Below are positions 7,766-9,320 of a DNA stretch of 9,320 bases, piece after piece. A program made the translations under genes and the position numbers. The stretch is from Oscillospiraceae bacterium (GTDB taxonomy: Bacteria; Bacillota; Clostridia; Oscillospirales; Ruminococcaceae). The notes under the pieces are model-generated. The model was not told the origin of the DNA and made no database searches. It saw nothing but the letters and a program-made list of their open reading frames with translations. Position 1 is the first letter of the stretch. The number at the start of each line of letters is the position of its first letter. Where the stretch lies: assembly GCA_017410745.1 (NCBI GenBank), contig JAFPPJ010000039.1:1-9320 (forward strand), in the 5' to 3' direction.

Positions 7766-8995
7766 TCACACCCAGGTGCCGTTTTGGAATATAGGCGCCC
7801 TGCTGCCGTCGGGTCTTATGCCGTCTATGGACAGGTCGTCTGCACCCACCATGAAATCAACGTGTATGATGGAGTCGTTTATGCCATGCTCCTGTGCCTG
7901 CTCCACCGTCATGTCATCACCGCCCGGGAGCACCTCCTTGAAGCCCTCGCCAAGCGCAACGTGACAGCACGCATTCTCATCGAACAGCGTCTCATAGAAC
8001 AGAAAGCCGCACTGATTTACAGGGCTCTCCTTCGGGACGAGCGCCACCTCACCGAGCATACAAGCGCATTCATCCATCTTTATCATCTTTTCGAGCAGCT
8101 CCTGACCCTTTTCAGCTTTGCAGGATACCGCCCTGCCATTCTCGAAGGTGATGGAGAAGCCGTCTATTATCTGACTGTTCCACGACAGCGGCTTTACTGC
8201 CACGAGCGTGCCCTCGCATCTGCCCGCATAGGGCGATGTGAATATCTCCTCTGTCGGCATATTGGGTATATAGAAAGCGCCGTTGAGCGGGTTGTGTATG
8301 CCTGCGCCCTCCCATCTTGCGCCGGGGATAAGCTCTACCCTGAAATCCGTGCCGTTGCTGCTCTTGTATTCGAGGAAGGAGAAGCCCTGAGCATTGAGCC
8401 ATTCTGCCTTCTTTGCGATGAAATCGGTATGTGCCTTCCACTCAGCCACAGGATCATTATCCTCGGTCACGCGCACGGTCTTGAGGATAGCATCCCACAG
8501 CCTGTCCACTGCATCAGCAGCATCGGGGAACACCTTCTGCGCCCATTTCTCGGAAGGATGAGCGGCGATCACCCACTGATGCTTGCCGTCTATGGCGTTG
8601 CGGTATGGCTTGAACACCTTGTTCCTGCGCTGTGATACGTTCGAAATCTTTTTAGGGTCGATGCCGCTGAGCGCATCGGGGTCGTCCGACACGATGAATA
8701 TCCTGCAGGGAAGATCCTTTACCACCTGCTTCATCTTCTCCTCCTCCCACGGGAGCACTTCGGACAGCACCTCTTCATCGGCATATGTGAAATTGAGCCT
8801 GTTGAGTGCATCGCTCGTCCACTCCACATTCACCTTCTTGGCGCCTGCCTTGTAGCACTCCTCCGTAAGGAGCTCCGCAAATCTGTACTGCTCCACGGAA
8901 GCGGTGAGCCTGACTACCTGACCCGCCTGCACATTCGCACCTGTGCGCACGATAAGCTCCGCATACTTACGGAGCAGTTTATCTGAAACTGACAT
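7766..8995 (-). CDS. M29-family metallo-aminopeptidase (AmpS/PepS-like)
   Basis: A 409-residue cytoplasmic aminopeptidase of the M29 (thermophilic metalloprotease) family, which removes N-terminal residues from peptides with a two-metal centre. The family's metal-binding residues appear in the usual order: E250 in PTEEIFT, E316 in LGEVALV, H345 in CCHVALG, and H378 with D380 in IIHVDFMVG. Length is typical (about 410). The start at 8995 (MSVSDKLLRKYAEL) is preferred because GAAAGGAGAT lies at 9001-9010; an ATG 12 codons further up (9031) has no ribosome binding site and sits in the predicted palindrome. It is transcribed alone, toward the sensor operon, from a consensus promoter at 9052-9080. 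It has no evident functional tie to the glycan genes and is probably a housekeeping peptide-recycling enzyme. Confidence 0.94.
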   Translation of the reverse strand: MSVSDKLLRKYAELIVRTGANVQAGQVVRLTASVEQYRFAELLTEECYKAGAKKVNVEWTSDALNRLNFTYADEEVLSEVLPWEEEKMKQVVKDLPCRIFIVSDDPDALSGIDPKKISNVSQRRNKVFKPYRNAIDGKHQWVIAAHPSEKWAQKVFPDAADAVDRLWDAILKTVRVTEDNDPVAEWKAHTDFIAKKAEWLNAQGFSFLEYKSSNGTDFRVELIPGARWEGAGIHNPLNGAFYIPNMPTEEIFTSPYAGRCEGTLVAVKPLSWNSQIIDGFSITFENGRAVSCKAEKGQELLEKMIKMDECACMLGEVALVPKESPVNQCGFLFYETLFDENACCHVALGEGFKEVLPGGDDMTVEQAQEHGINDSIIHVDFMVGADDLSIDGIRPDGSRAPIFQNGTWV

Positions 8996-9020
8996 GATAT
9001 ATCTCCTTTCACTATACGCT

Positions 9021-9042
9021 GACACTGTCATATCACAGTATC
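9021..9042. promoter_or_regulatory. 22-bp near-palindrome in the aminopeptidase leader (possible operator)
   Basis: The stretch GACACTGTCAT / ATCACAGTATC matches its own reverse complement at 18 of 22 positions (9 of 11 pairs). It sits just downstream of the predicted transcription start (near 9045) of the aminopeptidase gene, where a bound repressor would block transcription. It could instead form a small hairpin in the leader. Confidence 0.45.
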
Positions 9043-9051
9043 ACTATATTG

Positions 9052-9080
9052 ATTATACATCAAAATGGAACTTTTGTCAA
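9052..9080 (-). promoter_or_regulatory. Consensus promoter of the aminopeptidase gene
   Basis: On the minus strand a perfect TTGACA (9075-9080) is followed after 17 bp by a perfect TATAAT (9052-9057). Transcription should begin near 9045, giving a leader of about 50 bases. This is the best promoter match in the window and predicts strong expression unless a repressor acts on the adjacent palindrome. Confidence 0.85.
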
Positions 9081-9174
9081 TAGCTTTACGGAAATTTTTT
9101 TCATATATCCCAAGCCCTCGCCGCCATCTCATGATAAGTCACCGCTGTGCGCTGTAAGCATCGCAATATATAGC

Positions 9175-9203
9175 TTGACATATATTTGATCATATGGTAG
9201 TAT
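9175..9203 (+). promoter_or_regulatory. Predicted extended -10 promoter of the right-edge gene
   Basis: TTGACA (9175-9180) is followed after 17 bp by TAGTAT (9198-9203). That -10 is weak (4 of 6 to consensus) but carries the extended TG-n element (TGG at 9195-9197). The predicted start near 9210 leaves a leader of about 60 bases to the ATG at 9270. This is the only good plus-strand promoter between the aminopeptidase start and the last gene. The stretch from 9081 to 9174 holds nothing I can assign. Confidence 0.65.
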
Positions 9204-9269
9204 ATATCACAGCAAGTATATCAGGACGCTTGCAATTCTCATTTGAGTAACACCTTGACAGGAGGAACT

Positions 9270-9320
9270 ATGGACAGCTTATCACTTGCCAAAGCATATT
9301 CATCATATTTCAAGATAGGC
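9270..9320 (+). CDS. Probable GH10 endo-1,4-beta-xylanase (N-terminus only)
   Basis: Only the first 17 codons are in the window. The start is well supported: AGGAGGA at 9260-9266 lies a few bases before ATG. The residues read MDSLSLAKAYSSYFKIG. The pattern of L-x-x-A-Y-x-x-Y-F-x-I-G is what GH10 catalytic domains show at their beginning, where the first helix leads into the first barrel strand. There is no room for a signal peptide, so if this is GH10 it would be an intracellular xylanase acting on imported xylo-oligosaccharides. With so few residues the family call is tentative; that a gene begins here is much more certain than what it encodes. Confidence 0.6.
   Translation, partial: MDSLSLAKAYSSYFKIG

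Noticed and set aside
7727..8635. Plus-strand open frame of 302 codons opposite the aminopeptidase gene
   Set aside because: It starts inside the terminator stem, has no ribosome binding site, and lies antisense to a complete M29 gene with all its metal ligands.
8996..9031. Alternative upstream start for the aminopeptidase
   Set aside because: No ribosome binding site precedes it, whereas the ATG ending at 8995 has GAAAGGAGAT at good distance and matches the usual family N-terminus.
9060..9175. Possible small RNA or riboswitch in the region between the aminopeptidase and the right-edge gene
   Set aside because: Apart from the promoters I see no extended stem set, no terminator-like hairpin and no known aptamer motif.

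Overview
The window looks like chromosomal DNA from an anaerobic, plant-fibre- or glycan-degrading Firmicute, probably a Ruminococcus-like member of the Oscillospirales/Clostridia. This is an inference. It rests on strong AGGAGG-type ribosome binding sites, near-consensus sigma-70-type promoters (TTGACA, 17 bp, TATAAT-like), frequent ATA isoleucine codons in every gene, and the gene content: a periplasmic-type propeller sensor, a GH31 glycosidase, what looks like the start of a GH10 xylanase, and an M29 aminopeptidase. Composition looks even across the window. I see no insertion sequence, tRNA, rRNA, CRISPR array or phage gene.

Layout. (1) Positions 1-539, minus strand: an OmpR-type response regulator cut by the left edge. 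(2) Positions 540-751: a divergent promoter region with a minus-strand promoter for the regulator and a strong plus-strand promoter for the next genes. (3) Positions 752-7706, plus strand: a compact four-gene operon. It holds a very large membrane sensor (signal peptide, two-component-regulator propeller repeats, Y_Y_Y domain, one membrane helix, cytoplasmic HD-GYP domain), a YfcC-family membrane transporter, a cytoplasmic GH31 alpha-glycosidase, and a small four-helix membrane protein of unknown function. A strong hairpin terminator ends it at 7711-7748. (4) Positions 7766-8995, minus strand: an M29 metallo-aminopeptidase with a consensus promoter and a near-palindrome in its leader. (5) Positions 9175-9320, plus strand: an extended -10 promoter, a leader, and the first 17 codons of a probable GH10 xylanase cut by the right edge.

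How the parts may work together. The sensor resembles the extracellular half of the hybrid two-component systems that Bacteroides use to detect polysaccharide fragments. Here the histidine kinase and DNA-binding output are replaced by an apparently intact HD-GYP phosphodiesterase domain, so the expected output is cyclic-dinucleotide (c-di-GMP) breakdown rather than direct transcription control. Its stop codon overlaps the start of the transporter, and the transporter is followed closely by the glycosidase and the small membrane protein. This suggests one unit that senses an external ligand, imports a compound and hydrolyses an oligosaccharide. The ligand, the transported compound and the exact glycosidase specificity cannot be read from the sequence. 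The sensor with HD-GYP output, and its operon, is the most interesting system in the window.
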